Shown here: one piece after another, positions 1 to 8,018 of the stretch
Layout: each line of letters begins with the position of its first letter
Position numbering within the stretch: the stretch's first letter is position 1
DNA from: Streptomyces sp. PCS3-D2
Lineage (GTDB): Bacteria > Actinomycetota > Actinomycetes > Streptomycetales > Streptomycetaceae
DNA: 64,000 bases
Assembly (NCBI RefSeq): GCF_000612545.2
Contig: NZ_CP097800.1
Span: 4,588,501 to 4,652,500 of the forward strand
Direction: 5' to 3'
Position numbers and translations under genes: made by a program
Notes under the pieces: generated by a model
Database searches by the model: none
The model's input: only the letters and a program-made list of their open reading frames with translations
What the model was told of the DNA's origin: nothing

Positions 1-504
1 GAGGGCGCGGGCCACCGCCACGCGCTGCTGCTGGCCGCCGGAGAGCTGGGTGGGCCGGTGGCCCAGGCGGCCGGAGAGGCCCACCATGTCCACCACGGTG
101 TCCAGCCACTGCTGGTCGGGCTTGCGGCCGGCGATGTCCATGGGGAGCGTGATGTTCTCCAGGGCCGTCAGCGTGGGCAGCAGGTTGAAGGCCTGGAAGA
201 TGAAGCCGATCTTGTCTCGGCGCAGCTGCGTGAGCTGCTTGTCCTTCAGGGAGCCCAGCTCGGTCTCGCCGATGCGGACGGAGCCCGAGGAGAAGGTGTC
301 CAGGCCGGCGACGCAGTGCATCAGGGTGGACTTGCCGGAGCCCGAGGGGCCCATGATCGCGGTGAACTGTCCCTGGCCGAAGTCCACGGAGACGTTGTCG
401 AGGGCGACCACCTGGGTCTCGCCCTGGCCGTACACCTTGGAGAGGCCGGTGGCGCGGGCGGCCACGGCCTGAGTGGTGTGCGGGGCGTGGTTCATGGTGG
501 TCAC
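1..504 (-). CDS. ABC transporter ATP-binding protein (MacB/LolD type), C-terminus cut by window edge
   Basis: This is the ATPase subunit of a MacB/LolD-like ABC exporter, which would energise a FtsX-like permease in the membrane. The visible 168 residues contain the Walker A motif GPSGSGKST, the Q-loop region IFQAFNLLPTLT and the ABC signature LSGGQQQR; the reading frame runs off the window shortly after the signature, so Walker B is not visible. I chose the GTG start at 504 because AGGAG lies 7 nt upstream; an in-frame ATG at 495 is the alternative. The permease gene is presumably just outside the window. The family is clear, the exported substrate is not. Confidence 0.9.
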   Translation of the reverse strand, partial: MTTMNHAPHTTQAVAARATGLSKVYGQGETQVVALDNVSVDFGQGQFTAIMGPSGSGKSTLMHCVAGLDTFSSGSVRIGETELGSLKDKQLTQLRRDKIGFIFQAFNLLPTLTALENITLPMDIAGRKPDQQWLDTVVDMVGLSGRLGHRPTQLSGGQQQRVAVARAL

Positions 505-925
505 GGGACGGCTCCTCGGTCTGTTGTGCGGGACTCCTCCATCCTCACCTCGCCCTTACCCGCCCCGGATCAGCCGCCGTGCCTGTTCCCGGGCCCACTC
601 CAGACTGACGGCGGACGGCCGCGCCTCCTCCTCTGGTATGACGGGAGCTCCGGCACGAGGGGACGGGACCCTGATCGGTGGAGGCGCGCCCGGGGTGGCG
701 CGGAGGGTGGCGCACGGGGTGGCGCGGGCCGTCGAAATCCCGTCATTCCCGTACAGGTGGTGATCGGTGTCCAGAGCGGGCCGACCGTGCGTTCTGGGGC
801 CTGACGTACCCTCAAGCGCCAATAAAATCAGACAACATCGGATGGACGGCCGGTCGGCGGCGAGTGTCTTCCGGATAGGCTCGGCACAGCGTTCAAGGCT
901 TTTTCCACGGGGGCCGCCATACCCT
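505..925. other. Intergenic region between the ABC ATPase and bldA
   Basis: These 421 bases separate the divergently oriented ABC ATPase and bldA and hold no gene I can support; the long frames through it are typical GC-rich artefacts. It should contain both promoters. An AT-richer island around 822-842 (AATAAAATCAG and following bases) stands out in the otherwise GC-rich stretch, and a three-copy direct repeat lies at 693-725. Confidence 0.5.
693..725. repeat. Three direct GGGTGGCGC repeats with exact 12-bp period
   Basis: The nonamer GGGTGGCGC occurs at 693-701, 705-713 and 717-725, so starts are exactly 12 bp apart. The repeats lie between the ABC ATPase start and bldA. They could be iterated regulator binding sites or simple GC-rich slippage products; nothing identifies a binding protein. 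Confidence 0.5.
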
Positions 926-1007
926 GCCCGGATGGTGGAATGCAGACACGGCGAGCTTAAACCTCGCTGGCCTTCGGGTCGTGCCGGTTCAAGTCCGGCT
1001 CCGGGCA
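926..1007 (+). tRNA. bldA: tRNA-Leu, anticodon UAA (reads UUA)
   Basis: The sequence folds as a class II tRNA: acceptor arms GCCCGGA (926-932) and TCCGGGC (1000-1006), discriminator A1007, an anticodon stem GCGAG/CTCGC around the loop CTTAAAC with anticodon TAA at 958-960, a long variable arm closed by TTCG, and a T arm GCCGG-TTCAAGT-CCGGC. CCA is not encoded. A leucine tRNA reading UUA in this genomic background is bldA, the developmental tRNA of Streptomyces: UUA codons are very rare there and concentrated in genes for aerial growth, antibiotic regulation and other late functions, so this tRNA acts as a translational switch. A strong terminator follows at 1033-1059. Confidence 0.97.
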
Positions 1008-1032
1008 CTCCGTAGCTCTGGCGAGGACTTCT

Positions 1033-1059
1033 GGCGGCTCCGATGAAGCCGCCGCTTTT
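1033..1059 (+). terminator. Rho-independent terminator after bldA
   Basis: A perfect 7-bp stem, GGCGGCT (1033-1039) with AGCCGCC (1047-1053) around a 7-nt loop, is followed by GC and a run of four T. A T-tract terminator is uncommon in such GC-rich DNA and fits a highly expressed stable RNA. Confidence 0.85.
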
Positions 1060-1175
1060 ATCCCCTGCGCCCCGCCGTGGCTTCTCCTAAGATCCTCCTC
1101 CAGCAGTAGGGTGCTTTCTTTGCGAGCACATTACTCTTGTTGCAAGGCCGCGCTCGGTGGCCACGGAGGAGTGAG

Positions 1176-2024
1176 ATGAGGAGCAGTAACCCGGTCTTCT
1201 CGCGACGGGGGTTCAGCCGCGACAACGGTGGCTACGCGGGCTTTGACGCGCAGCACCAGCAGGCCGGGACCAACCCGTACGCGACGAACCCCTACGCAGC
1301 CGACCCGGCCACGGGTATGCCGCAGGCGCCGGCGCGCACCCAGGCGATGACCATGGACGACGTCGTGAGCCGTACGGCCATGACGCTCGGCACGCTCATC
1401 GTGACGGCGACCCTCTCCTGGGTGCTGCTGCCCGTCGACCCGGCCAATCTCAACACGTCGTACGCGATCGGCATCGGCGCCGCCCTGGTGGCGTTCGTCC
1501 TCGCGATGGTCCAGTCGTTCAAGCAGAAGGCCGCCCCGGGCCTGATCCTGGCCTACGCCGCGTTCGAGGGCGTGTTCCTCGGCGTGATCAGCGCGGCCAC
1601 CAGCACCTACTTCGGTGCCGGTGTGGTCATCCAGGCGGTGCTGGGCACGATGTGCGTCTTCGCCGCCGTGCTCTTCGCGTACAAGATGGGCTGGATCCGG
1701 GTCACCCGCCGCTTCTACGGCTTCGTGATGGCCGCGGCCCTGGGCTTCGTCCTCCTCATGGTCGCGAACATGCTGTTCGCGGTCTTCGGCGGCGGTGACG
1801 GCCTCGGGTTCCGCAGCGGCGGCCTCGGCCTGCTGTTCGGTGCCATCGGCGTCATCCTCGGCGCCTGCTTCCTCGCCCTCGACTTCAAGCAGGTCGAGGA
1901 CGGCGTGGCGTACGGCGCCCCGCGCGAGGAGGCCTGGCTGGCGGCCTTCGGCCTCACCATGACCCTGGTGTGGATCTACATCGAGATGCTGCGCATCTTC
2001 CAGATCCTCTCGGGCGACGACTAG
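1176..2024 (+). CDS. Bax inhibitor-1/YccA-like integral membrane protein
   Basis: This 282-residue protein has a hydrophilic N-terminus of about 65 residues rich in Asn, Gln, Tyr and Pro, followed by roughly seven membrane-spanning segments up to the C-terminus. The arrangement and the short acidic tail (LSGDD) match the bacterial Bax-inhibitor-1-like family (PF12811 type), whose bacterial role is poorly defined; some relatives leak Ca2+ or modulate membrane proteases. The ATG at 1176 was chosen because GGAGGA sits 5 nt upstream. The gene stands alone after bldA. Family assignment is firm, function is not. Confidence 0.88.
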   Translation: MRSSNPVFSRRGFSRDNGGYAGFDAQHQQAGTNPYATNPYAADPATGMPQAPARTQAMTMDDVVSRTAMTLGTLIVTATLSWVLLPVDPANLNTSYAIGIGAALVAFVLAMVQSFKQKAAPGLILAYAAFEGVFLGVISAATSTYFGAGVVIQAVLGTMCVFAAVLFAYKMGWIRVTRRFYGFVMAAALGFVLLMVANMLFAVFGGGDGLGFRSGGLGLLFGAIGVILGACFLALDFKQVEDGVAYGAPREEAWLAAFGLTMTLVWIYIEMLRIFQILSGDD

Positions 2025-2080
2025 GAGCACCTGCGGGCCGCCCGGCCCGCGGTGAGGCCCACACGGCACGGGGAAGGGGG

Positions 2081-2311
2081 TCAGCCGAACCGGCGTGCGG
2101 CCCGGCGCAGGTCGTACTCGTGGATGATCGCCTTGGCCTGGCCGTACGACAGCTCGTGTGCGCCGCGCAGCCAGCTGACCTTCTCCTCGAACCGGACGAG
2201 GGAGGGGCCTTCGTCAACGGTGCGGAGCCAGTCGGACACCTCACGACCGGTGGTCTGGGGGATTCTGTCGATCATGTTGCGGTGGGTCTGCTCGGAGAAC
2301 TCTACGGACAT
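2081..2311 (-). CDS. DUF4287-type small protein
   Basis: This 76-residue soluble protein starts MSVEFSEQTHRNMIDRIPQT and contains an (F/Y)-x-x-(K/Q)-x-WL-like region (VSWLRGAHELSYGQAKAII) typical of the DUF4287 family, small conserved bacterial proteins of unknown role. GGAGG is 6 nt upstream of the ATG at 2311. It is convergent with the Bax-inhibitor-like gene and divergent from the next small gene. I know of no established function for the family. Confidence 0.75.
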   Translation of the reverse strand: MSVEFSEQTHRNMIDRIPQTTGREVSDWLRTVDEGPSLVRFEEKVSWLRGAHELSYGQAKAIIHEYDLRRAARRFG

Positions 2312-2411
2312 GGGCGCCTCCGGAATGTTGCCGTGCTGTTCTCTTCACGCCACCGTGCCGGAGAGTTCGCCCGTTGGCAATGGTGCCCGGGCGGCGCGTA
2401 GGGTCGGCCGA

Positions 2412-2756
2412 GTGCTTGATACATCGCCTCTGAGCGTCGCCGTGGAACGTTTCGCCGACCGGCTGCGGGCCGCCCCGCAGAGCCGCCTCCAGCAGGGAGC
2501 GGCCGCCGTGGCGCTGGAGCTGGCCCGCGAGCTCTCCGTACGGGCACAGCGGCTGGAGTCGCCCGGTGCGGCGCCGCGCGAGATGCCGGACGCGGGCATC
2601 TTCGTCGTCGGGGACCAGGTGGCGGTGGCCGGACTCGACCTCGCCCAGGCCCTGCGTGACGGATCGGGCACCCGGGGCAGCACGAAGGCCCCGTCCGAGA
2701 TGCTGGACGAGGCCCTTCGACTGGTGGAGCAGGCGGAGATCAGAGCGACGCGATGA
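2412..2756 (+). CDS. Conserved hypothetical protein, 114 aa
   Basis: This predicted soluble, mostly helical protein is rich in Ala, Arg and Glu and has no signal peptide or membrane segment. The GTG at 2412 was chosen because the coding pattern (strong third-position GC, plausible amphipathic helices starting with VLDTSPLSVAVERFADRL) begins there; no good ribosome binding site precedes it. Its last 17 bases overlap the convergent gene that ends at 2740. I do not recognise a domain. Alternative: an over-called frame, though its composition argues for a real gene. Confidence 0.6.
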   Translation: MLDTSPLSVAVERFADRLRAAPQSRLQQGAAAVALELARELSVRAQRLESPGAAPREMPDAGIFVVGDQVAVAGLDLAQALRDGSGTRGSTKAPSEMLDEALRLVEQAEIRATR

Positions 2757-3564
2757 CGCGGTCCGCGAGGATGTAGACGTTGCTGTCGGGGTCCTCGGAG
2801 TCGCCGCAGGAGAAGGTCAGGGCATAGGCGCCGGAGATCCCCGAGCCGCCCAGCAGCACCGGTGCGGTGCCCGAGCGCAGCGCCTCGGCGAGCCGCTCGG
2901 CCGTCTCCCGGTGCCCCGGGGTCATGCACAGCGTCGTGCCGTCGGTGAAGACGTAGACGTCGAGCGTGCCCAGCGGGCCGGGACGGACGTCCGCGAGAGC
3001 CGTACGGGCCTCGGCGAGCTCCTCCAGGCGGTTCACGGTGCGCTCATGGTCCGCGCCGGGGTGCGAGGCCTGGACCGGTACGAAGTCCGGGTGCGAGGGG
3101 TGGCGCCGGCGGGCGGCGGCCAGCTCTGCGGAGTCCTCCGGGTACCCGGGAAGCTCGTCCAGCGCCTCCTCACCCATGACCGGCTCCAGACCGACCAGGT
3201 CGGCCTGCCGGGGCAGGAAGACCGGGCTGTCCTCGCCGAGCCCGGACAGCCCGCCCAGCAGCGAAGGCGCGTCGGCGGCGTCGCGGGCTTCCTGCGCGGC
3301 CCAGAAGGCGCGCGCCTCGGCCAGCTCGCGCTCGCGCTCCTCGGCCAGGGCTTCGGCCACGGCGGCTCGTATCTCCGCGGCGGGGGACTCGACGGCGTTG
3401 CGGGCGTGCGGGACGGTCGTGCCGCGGGCGTGGACCGGCACCGCCAGCTCACTGCGCAGGGCGGCGACCTGCTTGCGCAGACCGTGGACGGCGTGCAGAG
3501 CAGCAGCGCCCACGGCCGTGGCAGCGGCCGTGGTCAGCAGCAGGGCAAGAGACATGGCGCTCAC
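2740..3564 (-). CDS. Conserved hypothetical protein with N-terminal membrane anchor
   Basis: The 274-residue product starts with a hydrophobic segment (about residues 3-27) that looks like a membrane anchor or uncleaved signal, then a charged helical region (about 30-100) that may form a coiled coil, then a soluble domain with an ...DVYVFTDGTTLCMTPGH... segment and a conserved-looking C-terminus ending VYILADRVIASL. The GTG at 3564 is supported by AGGAG 7 nt upstream; the ATG three codons later is the alternative. It overlaps the convergent gene by 17 bp. I do not recognise the family. Confidence 0.7.
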   Translation of the reverse strand: MSAMSLALLLTTAAATAVGAAALHAVHGLRKQVAALRSELAVPVHARGTTVPHARNAVESPAAEIRAAVAEALAEERERELAEARAFWAAQEARDAADAPSLLGGLSGLGEDSPVFLPRQADLVGLEPVMGEEALDELPGYPEDSAELAAARRRHPSHPDFVPVQASHPGADHERTVNRLEELAEARTALADVRPGPLGTLDVYVFTDGTTLCMTPGHRETAERLAEALRSGTAPVLLGGSGISGAYALTFSCGDSEDPDSNVYILADRVIASL

Positions 3565-3715
3565 TGACTAACTCCTGAGGTGATTCGATCCCCCGACTTC
3601 CTACATCAGAGTGTCCCGGCCTGGGAATGGCGTGCAGTGCATTACGTCACGAAATGGACAGGGCCTTCGTCACACCTTGCACCCCTGTGCAGGTTCTGAC
3701 CTGCGTAAACGTCGA

Positions 3716-3746
3716 TCCCCCAGGACATAGGTCACATCCTGGGGGA
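3716..3746. other. Perfect 10-bp inverted repeat with 11-nt loop
   Basis: TCCCCCAGGA (3716-3725) is the exact complement of TCCTGGGGGA (3737-3746), separated by 11 nt. It lies about 150 bp upstream of the gene starting at 3564 and is not followed by a T-run on either strand, so it could be a regulator site or an RNA hairpin as easily as a terminator. Confidence 0.6.
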
Positions 3747-3780
3747 GATTCGGTCACAGGTAGGCCGCGAGCGGATTAGA

Positions 3781-3827
3781 AACGGCGTCAGTACGGGCCA
3801 AGGGCCCTTGCGGCGCCTGACCCCGTT
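3781..3827 (-). terminator. Compound inverted repeat, candidate terminator of the thiolase transcript
   Basis: AACGGCGTCAG (3781-3791) pairs with CTGACCCCGTT (3817-3827) with one mismatch, and the interior holds the perfect palindrome CAAGGGCCCTTG (3799-3810). Read on the minus strand it follows the thiolase gene and is trailed by TTTCT, which suits a terminator, but it lies about 270 nt past the thiolase stop because a tandem duplication intervenes. Confidence 0.45.
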
Positions 3828-3890
3828 CTTGATCCAGTAGTCGGAGTCCTACGTTCGGCTAAGGCCGGCCGCGGCCCTGACCCCGTACCC

Positions 3891-4108
3891 CGGCTCAGCT
3901 CAGCCGCTTCGGATTGTGGTCGCGCTGGGCTTCGCCAGCGCTGCGGGCAGGTGCCGACCTCGTTCCTCGGCCGACCCCTACCCTCCGCTACGGCTCAGCT
4001 CAGCCGCTTCGGATTGTGGTCGCGCTGGGCTTCGCCACCGCTGCGGGCAGGTGCCGACCTCGTTCCTCGGCCGACCCCTACCCTCCGCTACGGCTCAGCT
4101 CAGCCGCT
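3891..4108. repeat. 100-bp tandem duplication, about 2.2 copies, running into the thiolase 3' end
   Basis: Bases 3901-4000 and 4001-4100 are identical except at one position (G3938 versus C4038), and the similarity extends to 3891 on one side and to 4108 on the other. The last partial copy includes the stop codon and final codons of the thiolase gene, so the unit appears to have arisen from the gene's 3' end plus its downstream flank. Each unit contains the potential hairpin GCGCTGG-GCTTCG-CCAGCGC; the single difference between copies falls in this stem and weakens it in the copy nearer the gene. Confidence 0.9.
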
Positions 4109-5315
4109 CGATGACCATCGCCATGCCCTGGCCGCCGCCCACGCACATCGTCTCCAGGCCGAACTGCTTGTCGTGGAACTGCAGGCTGTTGATCAGCGTG
4201 CCGGTCAGGCGGGCGCCGGTCATCCCGAAGGGGTGACCCACGGCGATGGCCCCGCCGTTGACGTTCAGCTTCTCAAGGGGGATCTCCAGATCCCGGTACG
4301 ACGGGATGACCTGGGCCGCGAAGGCCTCGTTGATCTCGAAGAGGTCGATGTCGCCGACCGTCAGGCCGGCCCGCTTCAGGGCCTGCTTCGACGCCTCGAC
4401 CGGGCCCAGGCCCATGATCTCGGGGGAGAGGCCGGTGACGCCGGTGGAGACGATCCGGGCCAGCGGGGTCAGACCCAGCTCGCGGGCCTTGGTGTCGCTC
4501 ATGATGACCAGCGCGGCGGCGCCGTCGTTCAGCGGGCAGCAGTTGCCGGCCGTGACCAGGCCGTCGGGCCGGAAGACCGGCTTGAGGCCCTGCACGCCCT
4601 CCAGGGTCACACCGGCGCGCGGGCCGTCGTCGGTGGAGACCACCGTGCCGTCCGGGGTGGTCACCGGGGTGATCTCGCGTGCCCAGAAGCCGTTCTTGAT
4701 GGCTTCCTCGGCCAGGTTCTGGGAGCGGACGCCGAACTCGTCCATGTCCTGGCGGGTCACGCCCTTGAGGCGGGCCAGGTTCTCCGCGGTCTGGCCCATG
4801 GAGATGTAGGCGTCGGGGACGAGGCCGTCCTCGCGGGGGTCGTGCCAGGACGAGCCCTCGCTCCCGGCGACGGCGGCCGTACGGGCCTCCGCGTCCGCGA
4901 AGAGCGGGTTGTGGGTGTCCGGCCAGGAGTCCGAGCTGCCCTTCGCGAAGCGCGACACCGTCTCCACGCCCGCGGAGATGAACACGTCGCCCTCGCCCGC
5001 CTTGATGGCGTGCAGGGCCATCCGCGAGGTCTGCAGGGAGGAGGAGCAGTACCGGGTGATGGTCGTGCCCGGGAGGAAGTCCATGCCCATCTGCACGGCC
5101 ACGATGCGGGCCAGGTTGTTGCCCTGCTCGCCGCCCGGGAGGCCGCAGCCCAGCATCAGGTCGTCGATCGCGCGCGGGTCCAGCTCGGGGACCTTGGCGA
5201 GCGCGGCCTGGATGATCGTCGCGGTCAGGTCGTCCGGGCGGACGTCCTTGAGGGATCCCTTGACGGCGCGCCCGATGGGAGAGCGTGCGGTGGAAACGAT
5301 GACGGCTTCGGGCAT
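4095..5315 (-). CDS. Acetyl-CoA C-acyltransferase (thiolase)
   Basis: This 406-residue thiolase condenses two acetyl-CoA or cleaves 3-ketoacyl-CoA in the cytoplasm. The nucleophilic Cys is residue 90 in RYCSSSLQ, the catalytic His lies in NGGAIAVGHPFGMTGAR, and the second Cys is in CVGGGQGMAM near the C-terminus, all in the standard thiolase order and at full length. The ATG at 5315 has GGAG 5 nt upstream. The gene stands alone between the duplicated DNA and an SGNH hydrolase, so context does not decide between a biosynthetic acetyl-CoA acetyltransferase and a beta-oxidation enzyme; FadA-type annotation is equally possible. Confidence 0.93.
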   Translation of the reverse strand: MPEAVIVSTARSPIGRAVKGSLKDVRPDDLTATIIQAALAKVPELDPRAIDDLMLGCGLPGGEQGNNLARIVAVQMGMDFLPGTTITRYCSSSLQTSRMALHAIKAGEGDVFISAGVETVSRFAKGSSDSWPDTHNPLFADAEARTAAVAGSEGSSWHDPREDGLVPDAYISMGQTAENLARLKGVTRQDMDEFGVRSQNLAEEAIKNGFWAREITPVTTPDGTVVSTDDGPRAGVTLEGVQGLKPVFRPDGLVTAGNCCPLNDGAAALVIMSDTKARELGLTPLARIVSTGVTGLSPEIMGLGPVEASKQALKRAGLTVGDIDLFEINEAFAAQVIPSYRDLEIPLEKLNVNGGAIAVGHPFGMTGARLTGTLINSLQFHDKQFGLETMCVGGGQGMAMVIERLS

Positions 5316-5487
5316 CGGGACTCCAAGGGGTGCGTCGTTGCGGGGACCGGATGCGAAGTTACCGCCCCGTATGGTCGAGGTCACCGGCCCGGGGGTGTGA
5401 TGCCGGTCGCTCCGGCCGGCCTCCCCGGCCGGGGGCCGCACCCCCAAGGGTGCGCCTCCCCGGCGTGAGCCGTGGGGAACCGCCCGG

Positions 5488-6504
5488 TTACGGGGCGAGC
5501 TCCGCCGTGTCCGGGGCGGCGGGGGCCGGATCCTCGCCCGGCACCCGCCGGCGCCGGCGGTGCTTGAGCAGGACCCAGGGACCGCGGGCCGCCGTGACCT
5601 CGGTACCCGCTTGGCCCGCGGCGGCCGACGCGGCCTTCGCCACCGGCAGCATGTCCTCGTCCCGCGACACGTCCAGCCGGTCCGACTCCGGCCACAGCCC
5701 GAGCGCGGCGCACAGCGTCGGCAGCACGGCCATCGCGGCCGTCGCGTAGCCCTCCGCCGACGGGTGATAGGAGTCCGGGCCGAACATCTCGCGCGGGTTC
5801 GCGGCGAACTCGGGGCCCAGCAGGTCCCCCATCGAGACCGTACGGGCGCCCAGCGCGACCACTCCTATGGTCTGCGCGGCGGCCAGTTGCCGGGACACCC
5901 GGCGCGCGAGCCAGCGCAGCGGCTGGTACACCGGCTCGATCGTGCCCAGGTCCGGGCAGGTTCCCACGACGACCTCGGAACCCGCCAGGCGCAGCCGGCG
6001 CACGGCCGACGTCAGCAGTCGCACCGATTGGGTCGGCGGCATCCGGCGGGTCACGTCGTTCGCGCCGATCATGATCACGCAAACGTCCGGCGGGGGTGCG
6101 TCCGGGTCCAGCAGCAGCCCCACCTGGCGGTCCAGGTCGTCCGACATGGCACCCGACAGGGCGACGTTGCGCAGCTCGACCGGCCGCTCCGCGACCGCCG
6201 CGAGCCCCGAGGCCAGCAGCGCCGCAGGAGTCTGCCGGGCCCGCCGGACCCCGAGCCCGGCGGCCGTGGAATCGCCCAGCATGCCCAGCCGCAGCGGGCC
6301 CGGGCTCTGCTCCGGGCCGCCGAACTCGCTTCCGTACAGTCCGTCCGCGCGCGGCGGGTCCGGGAGCCCGGATCCCACCGTGCGTTTGGCGAACTGCACC
6401 TCCGCCAGCACCAGCCCGACCGCGGCGGCCCCGACGAGTCCGAGGCCGCCTCCGCCGTACGCCGCCCCCGCCGCGATCCGGCGGGCTGTTCTCGCCCTGG
6501 ACAT
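5488..6504 (-). CDS. SGNH/GDSL hydrolase with N-terminal membrane anchor
   Basis: The 338-residue protein opens with a basic stretch (MSRARTARRIA) and one hydrophobic segment at about residues 12-35, consistent with a membrane anchor or signal. The hydrolase blocks follow in order: LGDSTAAGLG with the catalytic Ser, a Gly in the ALSGAM region, GANDVT with the Asn of the oxyanion hole, and DSYHPSAEGY with the catalytic Asp and His. The enzyme should be an esterase or lipase acting at or outside the membrane; the substrate is unknown. The basic C-terminal tail (KHRRRRRVPG) is not part of the fold. It is divergent from cystathionine beta-synthase. Confidence 0.88.
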   Translation of the reverse strand: MSRARTARRIAAGAAYGGGGLGLVGAAAVGLVLAEVQFAKRTVGSGLPDPPRADGLYGSEFGGPEQSPGPLRLGMLGDSTAAGLGVRRARQTPAALLASGLAAVAERPVELRNVALSGAMSDDLDRQVGLLLDPDAPPPDVCVIMIGANDVTRRMPPTQSVRLLTSAVRRLRLAGSEVVVGTCPDLGTIEPVYQPLRWLARRVSRQLAAAQTIGVVALGARTVSMGDLLGPEFAANPREMFGPDSYHPSAEGYATAAMAVLPTLCAALGLWPESDRLDVSRDEDMLPVAKAASAAAGQAGTEVTAARGPWVLLKHRRRRRVPGEDPAPAAPDTAELAP

Positions 6505-6529
6505 CCTTCAGGCCACCTCCTCGCGTCTC

Positions 6530-6567
6530 ATTGACCCCTACCTGCCCCGTACAAGCGGTCGGTCAAT
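6530..6567. promoter_or_regulatory. Inverted repeat ATTGACC/GGTCAAT in a divergent promoter region
   Basis: ATTGACC (6530-6536) and GGTCAAT (6561-6567) form a perfect 7-bp inverted repeat in the 125-bp space between the SGNH hydrolase and cystathionine beta-synthase genes. Each arm contains a TTGACC, a good -35 match pointing away on its own strand, and TACCCT at 6579-6584 could be a -10 for the + strand. I take it as overlapping divergent promoters; an operator is possible. Confidence 0.4.
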
Positions 6568-6629
6568 CCCTTTCCGCATACCCTGGCCGGACCTCCCGGA
6601 GAACCCGTGGAGTCCCCTCCTTGGAGAAC

Positions 6630-8018
6630 ATGGTGCAATTCCACGACTCGATGATCAGCCTCGTCGGCAACACCCCGCTGGTGAAGCTCAACCGTGTGAC
6701 CGAAGGCCTGCAGGCCACCGTCCTTGCGAAGGTCGAGTACTTCAATCCCGGTGGATCCGTGAAGGACCGGATCGCCGTACGGATGATCGAGGCCGCCGAG
6801 CAGAGCGGAGCCCTCAAGCCCGGTGGCACCATCGTGGAGCCGACCAGCGGCAACACGGGGGTAGGACTCGCCATCGTGGCCCAGCAGAAGGGCTACAAGT
6901 GCATCTTCGTCTGCCCTGACAAGGTGTCCATGGACAAGATCAACGTGCTGCGCGCCTACGGCGCCGACGTGGTCGTCTGCCCGACCGCCGTCGATCCCGA
7001 GCACCCGGACTCGTACTACAACGTGTCCGACCGCCTCGTGCGCGAGACCCCCGGTGCCTGGAAGCCCGACCAGTACAGCAACCCGAACAACCCCCGTTCG
7101 CACTACGAGACCACCGGTCCGGAGCTGTGGGAGCAGACGGAGGGGAAGATCACCCACTTCGTCGCGGGCGTCGGCACGGGCGGCACGATCTCCGGCACCG
7201 GCAACTACCTCAAGGAGGTCAGCGGCGGGAAGGTCAAGGTCATCGGCGCCGACCCGGAGGGCTCGGTCTACTCCGGCGGCTCCGGCCGCCCCTACCTCGT
7301 CGAGGGTGTCGGCGAGGACTTCTGGCCGACCGCCTACGACCCGAACGTCACCGACGAGATCATCGCCGTGTCCGACAAGGACTCCTTCCAGATGACCCGC
7401 CGGCTGGCCAAGGAGGAGGGCCTCCTGGTCGGCGGCTCCTGCGGCATGGCCGTCGTGGCCGCGCTCAAGGTCGCCGAGGGCCTCGGCCCGGACGACGTGG
7501 TCGTCGTCCTGCTGCCGGACAGCGGCCGCGGCTACATGAGCAAGATCTTCAGCGACGAGTGGATGGCGGGACACGGCTTCCTGGAGGAGGCCGGGCCCTC
7601 CGCCCGCATCGGCGACGTGCTGGACGACAAGGAGGGCGGCATCCCCTCCCTCGTCCACATGCACCCCGAGGAGACCGTCGGCGAGGCCATCGAGGTCCTG
7701 CGCGAGTACGGCGTCTCCCAGATGCCGATCGTCAAGCCCGGCGCCGGCCACCCCGACGTGATGGCGGCCGAGGTCATCGGCTCCGTGGTCGAGAAGGAGC
7801 TGCTCGCGGCGCTGTTCGCACAGCGCGCCTCGCTCTCCGACCCGCTGGAGAAGCACATGAGCTCGCCGCTGCCGCAGGTCGGCTCGGGCGAGCCGGTGTC
7901 CGAGCTGATGGCGGTGCTCGGCGAGGCCGACGCGGCGATCGTGCTGGTCGAGGGCAAGCCCACCGGTGTGGTGAGCCGCCAGGACCTCCTCGCCTTCCTG
8001 GCGAAGACCTCGAAGTAG
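6630..8018 (+). CDS. cbs: Cystathionine beta-synthase with C-terminal CBS domain pair
   Basis: This 462-residue PLP enzyme joins serine (or O-acetylserine) and homocysteine to cystathionine in the cytoplasm, feeding cysteine synthesis by transsulfuration. The PLP Lys is residue 45 in GGSVKDR, the substrate loop is EPTSGNTGVG, and the phosphate-binding loop is GVGTGGTISGTG. Residues from about 335 to the end form two CBS motifs (starting IGDVLDDKEGG), which in relatives bind adenosyl ligands; this tail separates it from plain cysteine synthase. The ATG at 6630 has GGAG 3-4 nt upstream; the ATG at residue 8 is less likely. Cysteine reappears as a theme at 52367-53077. Confidence 0.93.
   Translation: MVQFHDSMISLVGNTPLVKLNRVTEGLQATVLAKVEYFNPGGSVKDRIAVRMIEAAEQSGALKPGGTIVEPTSGNTGVGLAIVAQQKGYKCIFVCPDKVSMDKINVLRAYGADVVVCPTAVDPEHPDSYYNVSDRLVRETPGAWKPDQYSNPNNPRSHYETTGPELWEQTEGKITHFVAGVGTGGTISGTGNYLKEVSGGKVKVIGADPEGSVYSGGSGRPYLVEGVGEDFWPTAYDPNVTDEIIAVSDKDSFQMTRRLAKEEGLLVGGSCGMAVVAALKVAEGLGPDDVVVVLLPDSGRGYMSKIFSDEWMAGHGFLEEAGPSARIGDVLDDKEGGIPSLVHMHPEETVGEAIEVLREYGVSQMPIVKPGAGHPDVMAAEVIGSVVEKELLAALFAQRASLSDPLEKHMSSPLPQVGSGEPVSELMAVLGEADAAIVLVEGKPTGVVSRQDLLAFLAKTSK

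Noticed and set aside
556-1008. Minus-strand frame covering bldA and its upstream region
   Set aside because: It reads through a tRNA gene and its N-terminal peptide is the familiar spurious translation of tRNA-containing DNA.
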